DNA of 64,000 bases from Luteococcus peritonei (GCF_039526385.1 NZ_BAAAIX010000016.1:124001-188000); one strand, 5' to 3'; shown: positions 9,730 to 18,943, counted from the stretch's first letter. Program-made: numbers and translations. The notes: generated from the sequence alone by a model not told the origin.

Positions 9730-9757
9730 CAGCTCCCCGGCAGGCGTCGGGGAGCTG
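9730..9757. terminator. Hairpin terminator between metH and dps
   Basis: CAGCTCCCCG (9730-9739) pairs perfectly with CGGGGAGCTG (9748-9757) across an 8-base loop, 7 bp after the metH stop. It can serve both convergent genes. There is no U-tract, as is common in high-GC actinobacteria. A short direct repeat TGTCAGTCGACC overlaps the dps stop just downstream. Confidence 0.65.
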
Positions 9758-9769
9758 TCAGTCGACCTG

Positions 9770-10411
9770 TCAGTCGACCGAACGGTCGGCCGCGATGCCC
9801 TGCTTCACGGCCTGATCGATGGTGGTGGCGCCGTCGGTGGCGAGCTTGCCGGAGTCGTCGATCAGGTGGGAGCGGACGAACCACTGGAACTTCTCCAGCT
9901 CGGTGACCTGGCCGATCAGGATGTCCTGGGTGATGGGATCCACCTGCTCGGACTCGTCGACCAGGCTGCGGTGGTCCTCGATGACGCCGGAGTAGACCAG
10001 GTCCAGCGCGGCCAGGTGCTCGGCGGCCTGCGCCGTCATCACCGGGTAGTCCTCCCAGCTGCGGGCCTGCACCAGCGCGCCCGGCGTGCCCACCGGGGCC
10101 ACGCCCATGGTGCGCATCCGCTCGGCGATCACGTCCACCATGGCGCGCACCGCCTCCACCTGGGGGTCGAGCATCTCGTGCACGCCGATGAACTTGGGTC
10201 CGACCACGTTCCAGTGGGCATGCTTCAGGGTGAGGTGCAGGTCGTTGAGGGCGTGCAGGCGCATCTGGAGCTTCTGCGCCAGGGCCTGGCCGTCCTTCAC
10301 CGGGACGCCGGGAACGGTGTAGGAGAGCTTCTCGTTGCGAGGGCCGGCCGGGGTGGTGGGCTTCTTCGCGGTGCTCTTGGTGGGCTTCTTCGCGGGCTTG
10401 CTGGTGGCCAT
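9770..10411 (-). CDS. dps: Dps-family ferritin-like DNA-protecting protein
   Basis: A 213-residue Dps that stores iron and consumes peroxide at a ferroxidase site between dimer subunits. The ferroxidase pattern aligns exactly with E. coli Dps H51, H63, D78 and E82 spacing: AHWN, then VHE twelve residues on, then VD and AER. The N-terminus (about 25 residues) is a Lys/Pro/Ala-rich tail of the type known to bind DNA in other Dps proteins. The start at 10411 has GAGAGGAG upstream and begins the Lys-rich tail; an upstream ATG at 10492 would add unrelated residues. It is convergent with metH and divergent from the PEBP gene. Confidence 0.92.
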   Translation of the reverse strand: MATSKPAKKPTKSTAKKPTTPAGPRNEKLSYTVPGVPVKDGQALAQKLQMRLHALNDLHLTLKHAHWNVVGPKFIGVHEMLDPQVEAVRAMVDVIAERMRTMGVAPVGTPGALVQARSWEDYPVMTAQAAEHLAALDLVYSGVIEDHRSLVDESEQVDPITQDILIGQVTELEKFQWFVRSHLIDDSGKLATDGATTIDQAVKQGIAADRSVD

Positions 10412-10551
10412 GGTGGTGGCTCCTCTCGATGGGTCGGATGACCCTCCCACTGTGGCCCGCAGACCGGGCACGGGACAGCCTCGTTCGCCCACGGCCCAAT
10501 GCCGTCGACCCGCGCCCTGGGACCCCCAGGAGGCGGATCTAGGCTGGCGCC

Positions 10552-11046
10552 ATGATCAGCCTCACCTCGCGCGCCTTCACCGACGCCACCCCGATCCCGC
10601 GCAAGCACCTGGGCCCCGGACACGGCGACGACATCTCTCCGCACCTGGACTGGGGCGTGCCGCCGGTGGGCACCACGGCCTGGGCGATCACGCTGACCGA
10701 CGACGACGCCCCCGGCTACGACCACTGGCTGGTGGTGCTGCCGCTGCAGACCTCCGAGCTGGAGGAGGGGCTGCTGCCGCGCGGCGCGGTGGTGGGCCAG
10801 GGCACCCGTTCACTGGGCTACGAGGGCCCCTGCCCGCCCTCGGGCACCCACCACTATGTCTTCACGCTGCTGGCCCTGGACATCGATCCCCGGCTGTCCG
10901 AGGGCTTCACCCGGGCCGACTTCGACGCCGCCACCCGGGGCCACGTGGTGGACAGCGCCACCCTGCGCGGCACCTACCGGCCGGGGCTGCGCCACGAGCT
11001 CGGCGCCCGGAAGGCAAGGCTCCTGGGCGCCGTGCGTCGCGGCTGA
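10552..11046 (+). CDS. YbhB/YbcL-family (PEBP-like) protein
   Basis: A 164-residue protein of the phosphatidylethanolamine-binding-protein fold. The family signature is seen in DDDAPGYDHWLV (about 48-60) and the GPCPPSGTHHYVF stretch near 95-108, which build the ligand pocket. Bacterial YbhB proteins have no settled function; they are cytoplasmic and may act on kinases or bind small ligands. There is no signal peptide. The start is the ATG at 10552. It is a single gene, convergent with sppA. Confidence 0.88.
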   Translation: MISLTSRAFTDATPIPRKHLGPGHGDDISPHLDWGVPPVGTTAWAITLTDDDAPGYDHWLVVLPLQTSELEEGLLPRGAVVGQGTRSLGYEGPCPPSGTHHYVFTLLALDIDPRLSEGFTRADFDAATRGHVVDSATLRGTYRPGLRHELGARKARLLGAVRRG

Positions 11047-11061
11047 GTCACTGCCGCCGGG

Positions 11062-12363
11062 TCACTTCCCGCACAGCGAGGTGGTGGGCCCGCTCCAGGC
11101 CAGCACCTGCGGCGCGCCGGAGCAGATGACGCTGGTCACCACCAGCGGCTGGCCCTCCTTGGCGCTCACCGCGGGCGCCTGGCCGCGCACCCGGGAGTCG
11201 TCGGCACCGAGCAGGGAGTCCAGCAGCCCGGGAGTGGTGGCCTTCTCGACGCGGGTGTCGGCCGGGTCGAGACCGTTCAGCTTCGCCGCCTCGCGCATCG
11301 CGTCCTCGCGGTTCATCACCTCGTCGACCAGCTTCTTCTCCTTGGCGGTCTTCGCGTCATAGAGATGGGCGCCCAGGTCGTCGCGGATCGTGGCGGCCGG
11401 GATCTTGCGGTGCTCGCTGACCCAGCTGACGAACTCGCCGTACTCGTTGGCCAGGCCCTTGGTCCACACCGCACGCTCCTCGGCGGTCATCTCGCGGTAG
11501 GGGTTGCCGAAGTCCTTGCCCTTGCCCTGGGTGAGGTACTCGCTGGTGATGCCGCCCTTGGTGGTCACGCCGCCGCCCAGCAGGCCACCGTCGGTGGCCA
11601 CCACCTCCCCGTAGTGCTGGAAGGGTCCGGAGATGACGCCGATCGAGCCCACCAGGGTCCCGTGGTCGGCGATCACCTTGTCCACCGGGGCCATGGCGAA
11701 CATGCCGCCCGAGGCGCTCATCCCCTCGACGAAGGCCACCACCTTCTTGCCGGTGCGCTCCTGGTAGCGGTCCACCGCGTCGCCGATGGCGCGCGAGCCG
11801 TTGATGGTGCCGCCCGGGGTGTCCATGAAGAGCACCAGACCGTCGGCCTGCTCGGCGTCGATCTGGTCGATCATGTCGGCCACCTCGTAGCCGTAGGTGG
11901 AGGCGGTCAGTCCCATCCCGTCGGAGGAGGCGGCCATGATGGCGCCGTGCACGTCGATGCCGCGCAGCGTCTTGCCGGCGTTCTCGGAGCCCCAGACGGT
12001 CTCCAGCGGCATCTCCATCGACGAGGAGCCGGGGTCGCCCATGGCCGCGCCGATCCCGGCCAACATCATCATCGACGCGAAGCCGGTGGCCAGCGTGACA
12101 CCGGCCAGCACCAGCCCGGCGCCGAGCGCGCCGCCGGCCCCCAGGCCGAAGCCCTTGCGGAACCAGCCCTGCGAGGGCGGTCCGGGCTGGTAGAAGGGCT
12201 GCTGAGGGTTCGCGACGCCCTGCGCCGGGGTGACGGGATAGGGGGCCGGGGCGGGGTGGGGTGCCGCCGTGGCGCCGGCCGGGCGGTCCTGCTGCGCCGG
12301 CTGGACGGGACGCCGGGCCTCGTCGCGGACGGGATCGCTCGGGTGCTGCTGCTCGTCGTTCAT
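11062..12363 (-). CDS. sppA: Membrane-anchored S49 signal peptide peptidase
   Basis: A 433-residue SppA-type serine protease that degrades cleaved signal peptides in the membrane. A Pro/Gln/Ala-rich cytoplasmic N-terminus (1-65) is followed by one membrane segment (about 77-108) and an extracytoplasmic protease domain. The nucleophile should be Ser218 in SASGG, and the general base Lys283 in GKGKDFGNP, matching the Ser/Lys dyad of the family. A C-terminal extension ends with two cysteines (VICSG and SLCGK) that could form a disulfide outside the cell. AAGGAG lies 9-10 bases before the ATG. It is divergent from the HAD-TrmI gene. Confidence 0.9.
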   Translation of the reverse strand: MNDEQQHPSDPVRDEARRPVQPAQQDRPAGATAAPHPAPAPYPVTPAQGVANPQQPFYQPGPPSQGWFRKGFGLGAGGALGAGLVLAGVTLATGFASMMMLAGIGAAMGDPGSSSMEMPLETVWGSENAGKTLRGIDVHGAIMAASSDGMGLTASTYGYEVADMIDQIDAEQADGLVLFMDTPGGTINGSRAIGDAVDRYQERTGKKVVAFVEGMSASGGMFAMAPVDKVIADHGTLVGSIGVISGPFQHYGEVVATDGGLLGGGVTTKGGITSEYLTQGKGKDFGNPYREMTAEERAVWTKGLANEYGEFVSWVSEHRKIPAATIRDDLGAHLYDAKTAKEKKLVDEVMNREDAMREAAKLNGLDPADTRVEKATTPGLLDSLLGADDSRVRGQAPAVSAKEGQPLVVTSVICSGAPQVLAWSGPTTSLCGK

Positions 12364-12494
12364 CGGGGGAAGCTCCTTGGCTCGAGGCTGTTGGTCACAT
12401 CATCGCTGGTCAGGCGCTGGTTGTGCAGTATCCGAAGGTACTGCTGTGCGCGTCTGGGAGGAATGTCACTGCCGGATGGAAGAATGGCAGGACC

Positions 12495-14165
12495 ATGACG
12501 AACAGCGCCAAGCCCTTTGCCACCGCAGCCCGCCCCGAGGCGGTGCTGTGGGACTTCGACAGCACCCTGGTCGACACCGAGCCCATCTGGATGCGCTGCG
12601 AGGTGCAGACCGCGCAGCACTTCGGCCTGGAGTGGAGCGAGGCGGACTCCCAGGCCATCGTCGGGATGTCGGTCTGGGGCCTGGCGGACCTGATGGCCGA
12701 GCGCCTGGGCCGGCCCGAGGTCAGCGCCGACGACGTGCGGGAGGACCTGGAGCGTCGCGCCGTCGCGGCGATGGCCGACGAGGGGGAGAAGCTCTTCCTG
12801 CCCGGCGCCCACGAGCTGCTGACCGAGATGCGCGAGCAGGGGGTGCGCACCGCCCTGGTGAGCTCCACGCCGCGCTACATCATCGACGCGATCCTCGCGA
12901 ACCTGCCCGAGCTGGGCTTCGCGGCCATCGTCGGCGGCGACGAGGTGTCCCAGAACAAGCCCGCCCCGGACGGCTACCTGAAGGCCGCCGAGCTGCTGGG
13001 CGTCGATGCCGCCAACTGCCTGGTCCTGGAGGACTCGCCCACCGGCGCGGATGCCGGCCAGGCCTCCGGCGCCGTGGTGGTGGCCATCCCGTCGACCATC
13101 CCCGTGCCCGAGGCCCGGCGGCGCGTGGTGATCGACTCCCTGGACGGGGTCACCTGCACCCTGCTCTTCCAGCTCTACCGACGCAGCATCGGGCGCCCCG
13201 CCAAGATGGTGGCCCCGCCCACCCCGCCCACCGAGAACTTCTCCGGTGTGCGCACCGGGCCGCTGCAGCCCGGCGAGCGGGTGACGCTGAGCGACCAGAA
13301 GGGACGCAGGCACTCCATCCAGCTCACCCCCGGCAAGGCCTTCCACAGCAGCAAGGGCGGCTTCCTGCACGACGAGCTGATCGGCCGCCCCGAGGGCGTC
13401 ACCGTGGAGGCCGGCGGCATGACCTTCCTGGCCCTGCGCCCGCTGATGAGCGACTACACCGTCGCCATGCCCCGCGAGGCCGCCGTGATCTACCCCAAGG
13501 ACGCGGCCCAGATCCTGATGTGGGGAGACATCTTCCCCGGCGCCCGCGTACTGGAGGCCGGCGTGGGCTCCGGCGCGCTCAGCATCGCGCTGCTGCGCGC
13601 CATCGGTCCGGCAGGCAGCCTGCACTCCTACGAGCGACGCCAGGAGTTCGCCGACGTGGCCCGCACCAATGTGGAGAACTTCCTGGGCATGGCGCACCCC
13701 GGCTGGACGCTGACCGTCGGTGACCTGGTGGAGAACATCGCCGACGAGCCGATCGACCGGGCCGTGCTGGACATGCTGGCCCCCTGGGAGTGCGTCGACG
13801 CGGTGGGCGAGGTGCTGCAGCCCGGTGGCGTGCTCACCTGCTACGTGGCCACCGCCACCCAGCTGGGACGGGTGGCCGACACCCTGCGGGTGCACGGCGG
13901 CTTCACCGAGCCGCAGGCCACCGAGACCACCATGCGCGACTGGCACGCCGAGGGCCTGGCCATCCGCCCGGGCCACGGCTCCACCGGCCACACCGGTTTC
14001 CTGGTGCACAGCCGTCGGCTGGCCCCCGGCATCACCGCGCCGATGCGCAAGCGTCGCCCCGCCCCGGGTGCCTACGGCCCCGACTACCACGGCCCCCGGC
14101 CCGCGAACATCCCGATGAGCAACCAGGACGTCCCCGAGGACGCCCCGCAGGAGCAGGAGGACTGA
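12495..14165 (+). CDS. HAD phosphatase fused in frame to tRNA (adenine-58-N1)-methyltransferase
   Basis: One uninterrupted frame of 556 residues. Residues 1-230 are a HAD hydrolase: nucleophile D20 and D22 (DFDST), motif II Ser in LVSST, and the motif III/IV residues KPAPDGY and LEDSPTGA. Residues 240-540 match mycobacterial TrmI (Rv2118c): GERVTLSDQKGRR, the SAM-binding LEAGVGSGALS, and DMLAPWE. TrmI methylates A58 of tRNA. The two activities are usually separate genes, so this is either a true fusion or two genes translated from one frame. An internal ATG at 13206 (M238) precedes the TrmI part but lacks a good ribosome site. The ATG at 12495 has a weak GGCAGGA site. It lies directly upstream of mpa/arc (1 bp gap), as TrmI is near mpa in mycobacteria. 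Confidence 0.85.
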   Translation: MTNSAKPFATAARPEAVLWDFDSTLVDTEPIWMRCEVQTAQHFGLEWSEADSQAIVGMSVWGLADLMAERLGRPEVSADDVREDLERRAVAAMADEGEKLFLPGAHELLTEMREQGVRTALVSSTPRYIIDAILANLPELGFAAIVGGDEVSQNKPAPDGYLKAAELLGVDAANCLVLEDSPTGADAGQASGAVVVAIPSTIPVPEARRRVVIDSLDGVTCTLLFQLYRRSIGRPAKMVAPPTPPTENFSGVRTGPLQPGERVTLSDQKGRRHSIQLTPGKAFHSSKGGFLHDELIGRPEGVTVEAGGMTFLALRPLMSDYTVAMPREAAVIYPKDAAQILMWGDIFPGARVLEAGVGSGALSIALLRAIGPAGSLHSYERRQEFADVARTNVENFLGMAHPGWTLTVGDLVENIADEPIDRAVLDMLAPWECVDAVGEVLQPGGVLTCYVATATQLGRVADTLRVHGGFTEPQATETTMRDWHAEGLAIRPGHGSTGHTGFLVHSRRLAPGITAPMRKRRPAPGAYGPDYHGPRPANIPMSNQDVPEDAPQEQED

Positions 14166-14166
14166 G

Positions 14167-15774
14167 GTGCCGCAGGGCTTTGACGCGAGCTTCTCCCCGG
14201 GCCAGGGCTACAACCACCGCCTGGAGGTGGCCGAACGCCGCATGAACGATGCGCGCGCCGACGCCCGCAACCTGGCCCAGCAGAACGAGAAGCTGAACCA
14301 GACCCTGCGCGAGGCCCGCCAGAAGCTGGTCACCCTGAAGGCCGAGGTGGATGCGCTGAGCCGCGCCCCGCTGAACCGCGCCCTGGTGGTGCACACCGTC
14401 GCGGCCGAGGGCGAGCAGGCCGCCATGCTGGAGGTGAGCGTCTTCGGACGGCTGGTCCGGGTGGCCGCCCTGCCCGAGGTGGTCGAGGCCGCCGGCGTGG
14501 GAGACGCCGTCCTGCTCAACGAGTCCACGGTGGCCGTCGCGTTGGCCGATCCGATGCCCAGCGGCGAGCTGGCCGTCGTCGTGGAGGCGGGCCCCGGCGG
14601 CGTGGTGGTGGGCTCACCCGGCGGTGAGGAGAGCCTGCTGCTGCCCGTGCCGGAGCTGGCCGCCGACCCGCCGCAGGCGGGCCAGAGCGTGCTGGTGGAC
14701 CGTCGTGCCGGACTGGCCCTGGGTCGGGTGGCCCGCAGTGAGGTGGAGGAGCTGGTCCTGGAGGAGGTGCCGGACGTCTGCTATGCCGACATCGGTGGCC
14801 TGGGCGAGCAGATCGAGCAGATCCGCGATGCCGTCGAGCTGCCCTTCCTGCAGCGCGAGGCCTACCGTCGCTACCAGCTGACCGCCCCCAAGGGGATCCT
14901 GCTCTACGGCCCGCCCGGCTGCGGCAAGACGATGATCGCCAAGGCGGTGGCCAACTCGCTGGGCGCCGGTACCGACGGGCGAGGTGGCTCCTACTTCCTC
15001 AACATCAAGGGCCCCGAGCTGCTGAACAAGTACGTGGGGGAGTCGGAACGCCAGATCCGCGCCATCTTCGCCCGGGCCCGCGAGCACGCCGGTGAGGGCA
15101 AGCCGGTGATCGTCTTCTTCGACGAGATGGACTCCCTGTTCCGCACCCGCGGCTCGGGCGTCAGCTCCGACGTGGAGAACACCGTCGTGCCGCAGCTGCT
15201 CAGCGAGATCGACGGGGTGGAGGGCATCGACAATGTCATCATCATCGGCGCCTCCAACCGGGAGGACATGATCGACCCCGCCATCCTGCGCCCCGGTCGG
15301 CTGGACGTGAAGATCAAGCTGGAACGGCCCAGCCGCGAGGGGGCCCGCGAGATCTTCGCCAAGTACCTCACCCCCGAGACCCCGCTGCACCCCGACGTCG
15401 CCGGACTCGAGGAGCTGGTGGAGCTGGCGGTGGCCACCATCTACGACCGCACCGAGGAGAACCGCTTCCTGGAGGTCACCTATGCCTCCGGCGACAAGGA
15501 GGTGCTCTGGTTCAGCGACTTCGCCTCCGGCGCGATGGTGCGCAATGTGGTGGACCGCGCCAAGAAGGCCGCCATCAAGGACGAGCTGGCCGGCGGGCCG
15601 GGAGGCGTCAGTCGGGAGGGGATCGTCGCGGCCTGCCGCGCCGAGTACACCGAGAACGAGGACCTGCCCAACACCACCAACCCGGACGACTGGGCCCGGA
15701 TCAGCGGCCGCAAGGGGGAGCGGATCGTCTTCATCCGCAGCCTGGTGCACCAGCGGGCCCGCGAGCTGGACTGA
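14167..15774 (+). CDS. arc: Pup-dependent AAA ATPase (Mpa/ARC)
   Basis: A 535-residue hexameric unfoldase that recognises pupylated proteins. An N-terminal coiled coil (about 18-66) that binds Pup is followed by tandem OB domains (about 70-200), an AAA module with Walker A GPPGCGKT near 247, Walker B FFDEMDSLF and an ILRPGRLD sensor/arginine-finger region. GTG at 14167 follows GGAGG at 14155-14160, inside the previous gene's end. The C-terminus ends ARELD; the terminal QYL tail that docks mycobacterial Mpa on the 20S core is absent, and the protein is shorter than Mpa (609 residues). With no prcBA after pup, this ATPase probably acts without a proteasome, as proposed in Corynebacterium. Confidence 0.95.
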   Translation: MPQGFDASFSPGQGYNHRLEVAERRMNDARADARNLAQQNEKLNQTLREARQKLVTLKAEVDALSRAPLNRALVVHTVAAEGEQAAMLEVSVFGRLVRVAALPEVVEAAGVGDAVLLNESTVAVALADPMPSGELAVVVEAGPGGVVVGSPGGEESLLLPVPELAADPPQAGQSVLVDRRAGLALGRVARSEVEELVLEEVPDVCYADIGGLGEQIEQIRDAVELPFLQREAYRRYQLTAPKGILLYGPPGCGKTMIAKAVANSLGAGTDGRGGSYFLNIKGPELLNKYVGESERQIRAIFARAREHAGEGKPVIVFFDEMDSLFRTRGSGVSSDVENTVVPQLLSEIDGVEGIDNVIIIGASNREDMIDPAILRPGRLDVKIKLERPSREGAREIFAKYLTPETPLHPDVAGLEELVELAVATIYDRTEENRFLEVTYASGDKEVLWFSDFASGAMVRNVVDRAKKAAIKDELAGGPGGVSREGIVAACRAEYTENEDLPNTTNPDDWARISGRKGERIVFIRSLVHQRARELD

Positions 15775-15810
15775 CCGGCTGTCCGCCTCACCCCAGGTCG
15801 GGGCTGGGGC

Positions 15811-16161
15811 TCAGGCCTGGGCGACGCGACGGCGGGCCAGCAGACGCCAGCCCACCAGGAAGAGCCCCAGCACCACGGTGGTGACGATCCAGAAGGGCAC
15901 CCGTGCGCTGGTTCCGGTGGCCATCCGCAGCGCCAGACCGCCCCAGGCGGTCACCAGCCACAGGAAGACGCCCGAGGCCACGGTGAGCGCCGGACGGCGG
16001 CGCAGCAGCAGGATGGCCCAGCCCACCATGCAGGCCACCAGGAAGGGCCAGGCGGTGTGCACCAGGCCGGCGAAGATGTTCTCCTGGTGCGAGGCGCGGC
16101 CCAGCGCCGCGAAGACCACCACGAGGACCAGGTCGATGGCCAGCGCCACTTGCTTCGTCAT
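15811..16161 (-). CDS. DUF3054 family membrane protein
   Basis: A 116-residue protein with four predicted membrane helices. The first helix contains DLVLVVVFAALGR followed by SH, and TAWPFLV occurs in the second, both characteristic of the DUF3054 family found across actinobacteria. Function is unknown. It lies on the opposite strand between arc and dop. It starts at the ATG at 16161, 36 bp from the dop start, so the two genes share a short divergent promoter region. Confidence 0.8.
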   Translation of the reverse strand: MTKQVALAIDLVLVVVFAALGRASHQENIFAGLVHTAWPFLVACMVGWAILLLRRRPALTVASGVFLWLVTAWGGLALRMATGTSARVPFWIVTTVVLGLFLVGWRLLARRRVAQA

Positions 16162-16197
16162 GCCCCCAGCCTAGCCAGCGGCCGTAGGGTGTGGCGC

Positions 16198-17688
16198 ATG
16201 AGCGTGATGGGCCTGGAGACCGAGTACGGCGTGCTGGTGGCCCACCAGGAGCGCCAGCCGGACCCGATCAGCCTCTCGGAGGCGGTGGTGCAGGCCGTCG
16301 AGGCGCCCGGCACCCGCTGGGACTATGCCGACGAGCACCCGCTGGTGGACGCCCGCGGCGCCGTTCTGCCACGTCGCATCGCCCATCCCGACCTGCTCAC
16401 CGACATGGTGCGCCAGCCCAACCGGCTGCTCGGCAACGGCGGCCGCAGCTATGTGGACCACGCCCACCCGGAGTGGTCCGGGCCCGAGGTCGCCACGGCC
16501 ACCGAGGCGCTGGTCTGGGACCGTGCCGGTGACCTGGTGCACGCCCGCGCCGCCCGTCGCGCGGCCGAGGCCACCGGCCTGGACATCCGCCTGGTCAAGA
16601 ACACCACCGACAACAAGGGGCGCAGCTACGGCTGCCACGAGAACTACCTGCTGCCGCGCGAGCTGCCCTTCACCCGCATCGTCGAGCAGTTCGCCGGCTT
16701 CCTGGCCTCCCGCGTGGTGGTCACCGGCGCCGGCCGGGTGGGCATCGGCGTCCAGGGCGAGCGGCCGGGCTTCCAGACCAGCCAGCGCGCCGACTTCTTC
16801 GAACGCCTGGTGGGGCTGGAGACCACCGTCAACCGGCCCCTCGTCAACGCCCGCGACGAGCCCCACGCGGACCGGGAGGTGCACCGACGGCTGCACGTCA
16901 TCACCGGCGACGCCAACCTGTGCCAGGTGGCCGGCCTGGTCAAGGTGGGCTCGGCCCAGCTGGTGCTGCGGGCGATCGCCGCGGGCCAGCGGCTGCCGCA
17001 ACCGCTCGACCCGGTGGCGGCGATGCAGGCCTGGTCGCAGGATCCCGGCTGCCGCACCCGCCTGCCCTGCAGCGACGGGGTGGAGCGCACCGCGGTGGAG
17101 CTGCAGCGGCTCTGGCTGGAGGCCGCCGCCCGCCAGGCAGGGCGCCCGGGCTCCATCGCCGATGCCGAGCTGGTGCTGCACCACTGGTCCGGGGTGCTGG
17201 AGGACCTGGCCGTCGACCCGATGCGCTGCGCCGACCGGCTGGACTGGGTGGCGAAGCTGCGGATGCTGGAGGCCCTGCGCGCCCGCCACGGCTCCGACTG
17301 GACCGATCCGCGCCTGCTCGCCCTGGATCTTCGCTGGGCCGACCTGGTCGAGGGACTCTTCGCCCGGCTCGAGGCCAGTGGGGCGGTGCAGACGCTGGTG
17401 GACCCGGCCGAGGTGCAGCGGGCCTGCACCGAGCCGCCGTCGAGCACCCGCGCCTGGCTGCGCGGCACCCTGCTGACCCGTTTCCAGCCATGGGTGGTGC
17501 AGGCCAACTGGGACCGGATCACCTTCGAGCTGCCCGACGGGCCGCACAGCTTCGCGCTCACCAGCCCACTGCAGGGCACCCGGGAGCAGTGGGAGCAGCG
17601 GCTGGCGTCCATCGACGGGCCGCAGGCCCTGGCCCAGCTGGGCGCGGCAGTAGGCTGGACCTCCGAGCAGACAGGAGAGCAGGCGTGA
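16198..17688 (+). CDS. dop: Deamidase/depupylase of Pup
   Basis: A 496-residue Dop of the carboxylate-amine ligase fold. It converts the C-terminal Gln of Pup to Glu so that PafA can ligate it, and removes Pup from substrates. The start MSVMGLETEYGV carries the conserved catalytic-metal ExE motif; DNKGRSYGCHENYL (around 135-148) is also typical of the family. The paralogue PafA is not in this window. The ATG at 16198 is favoured because the conserved motif begins within five residues. The stop overlaps the start of pup by 4 bp, so the two are translationally coupled. Confidence 0.95.
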   Translation: MSVMGLETEYGVLVAHQERQPDPISLSEAVVQAVEAPGTRWDYADEHPLVDARGAVLPRRIAHPDLLTDMVRQPNRLLGNGGRSYVDHAHPEWSGPEVATATEALVWDRAGDLVHARAARRAAEATGLDIRLVKNTTDNKGRSYGCHENYLLPRELPFTRIVEQFAGFLASRVVVTGAGRVGIGVQGERPGFQTSQRADFFERLVGLETTVNRPLVNARDEPHADREVHRRLHVITGDANLCQVAGLVKVGSAQLVLRAIAAGQRLPQPLDPVAAMQAWSQDPGCRTRLPCSDGVERTAVELQRLWLEAAARQAGRPGSIADAELVLHHWSGVLEDLAVDPMRCADRLDWVAKLRMLEALRARHGSDWTDPRLLALDLRWADLVEGLFARLEASGAVQTLVDPAEVQRACTEPPSSTRAWLRGTLLTRFQPWVVQANWDRITFELPDGPHSFALTSPLQGTREQWEQRLASIDGPQALAQLGAAVGWTSEQTGEQA

Positions 17689-17867
17689 GCGAGCAGCACC
17701 GCGTCCAGCGCCCCCAGCGGCGCCAGGAGGAGACCACCGAGCAGGTGGAGCAGGCCGCGCAGCACGACGACGCCGGCTTCGACGCCCTGCTCGACGAGAT
17801 CGACGGCCTGCTGGAGACCAATGCCGCCGAGTACGTGCGCTCCTTCGTGCAGAAGGGCGGCCAGTGA
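17685..17867 (+). CDS. pup: Prokaryotic ubiquitin-like protein Pup
   Basis: A 60-residue protein starting at GTG (GTGA overlap with dop). The N-terminal half is Gln/Arg/Glu-rich and probably disordered. The C-terminal half (about 31-60, GFDALLDEIDG to VQKGGQ) has the amphipathic helix that binds the ATPase coiled coil. It ends GGQ, so it must be deamidated by Dop before ligation. The stop again overlaps the next gene (tyrA) as GTGA. In mycobacteria prcB and prcA follow pup; they are absent here. Confidence 0.97.
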   Translation: MSEQHRVQRPQRRQEETTEQVEQAAQHDDAGFDALLDEIDGLLETNAAEYVRSFVQKGGQ

Positions 17868-18940
17868 GCGCTGCGCTGCCGCACAGCGTCGGGCCGGTGG
17901 TGGTGATCGGCGCCGGTCTGGTGGGCACCTCGATCGGGCTGGCGCTGCGCACCTCCGGTGAGCAGGTGCACCTGGTGGACCGCTCCGCCAGCCATGCCGT
18001 GGTGGCCGCCGGCCTGGGTGCCGGCGTCGTGGACCGTGCCGAGCCCGACGAGGTGCGCCTGGTGGTGGTGGCGACCCCGCCGGATGCCATCGCGCGCACC
18101 GTCCTGGAGTCGCTGCACCGCTATCGCAGCGCCGTGGTGACCGATGTCGGCTCGGTGAAGGGACGGATCCTCGACGAGCTGCGCGCCAGCGGGGCCGACC
18201 TGTCGCGCTACGTGGGCGGGCACCCGATGGCGGGCTCGCAGCATGCCGGGCCACTGACGGCCGTCGCCGAGCTCTTCGTGGACCGCACCTGGGTGGTCAG
18301 CGCCGGGCCGGACAACCAGCCCGACGACGTGGCGCGGGTGCGGCGGATGGCGGAGCTGTGCGGCGCCCAAGTGGTGGCCATGCCGGCCGAGCAGCACGAC
18401 GAGGCGGTGGCCCAGGTGAGCCACCTGCCGCAGCTGATGAGCACGCTGACCGCCGGCCACCTGCGCCAGGTGCCAGGCGACCACCTGCGTCTGGCCGGCC
18501 AGGGCATCCGCGACGTGACCCGGATCGCGGCCTCCGACCCGCAGCTGTGGCGCCAGATCATCAGCGCCAATGCCGAGGCGATCCGCCACGAGCTGGAGGG
18601 GGTCCGGGCCGACCTGGACGAGCTCTTCGCGGTGCTCGACGACCCGCAGGCGCTGGAAGAGTTCATGGCCCGTGGGCGCAGCGGCGCCCGGCTGCTGCCC
18701 GGCAAGCACGGCGCCCACCCGGCCGACTGGGTGGCTGTGGTCATCGAGATCCCCGACACTCCCGGTGCCCTGGGGCGGCTCTTCCACGACATCGGCGCGG
18801 AGGGCGTCAACGTCGAGGACCTGTCCATCGAGCACGACGCCACCCGCGAGGTCGGCTACCTGTCGGTGGAGGTCAGCCCGCCGTTTGCGGAGCGGCTGCG
18901 CACCGCCATGAAGGCGAAGGGCTGGGCGCTGCGGGCCTGA
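17864..18940 (+). CDS. tyrA: Prephenate dehydrogenase with ACT domain
   Basis: A 358-residue enzyme of tyrosine synthesis that converts prephenate to 4-hydroxyphenylpyruvate with NAD(P). The Rossmann motif VIGAGLVGTSIG is at about 12-23, the catalytic-region GHPMAGSQ is near 120, and a C-terminal ACT domain (about 285-350, IEIPDTPGALGRLF) suggests feedback control by an amino acid, usually tyrosine. It starts at GTG 17864, overlapping pup by 4 bp, in the position that prcB holds in proteasome-bearing relatives. It is convergent with the DUF4253 gene, with a 3 bp gap. Confidence 0.93.
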   Translation: MSAALPHSVGPVVVIGAGLVGTSIGLALRTSGEQVHLVDRSASHAVVAAGLGAGVVDRAEPDEVRLVVVATPPDAIARTVLESLHRYRSAVVTDVGSVKGRILDELRASGADLSRYVGGHPMAGSQHAGPLTAVAELFVDRTWVVSAGPDNQPDDVARVRRMAELCGAQVVAMPAEQHDEAVAQVSHLPQLMSTLTAGHLRQVPGDHLRLAGQGIRDVTRIAASDPQLWRQIISANAEAIRHELEGVRADLDELFAVLDDPQALEEFMARGRSGARLLPGKHGAHPADWVAVVIEIPDTPGALGRLFHDIGAEGVNVEDLSIEHDATREVGYLSVEVSPPFAERLRTAMKAKGWALRA

Positions 18941-18943
18941 GGC

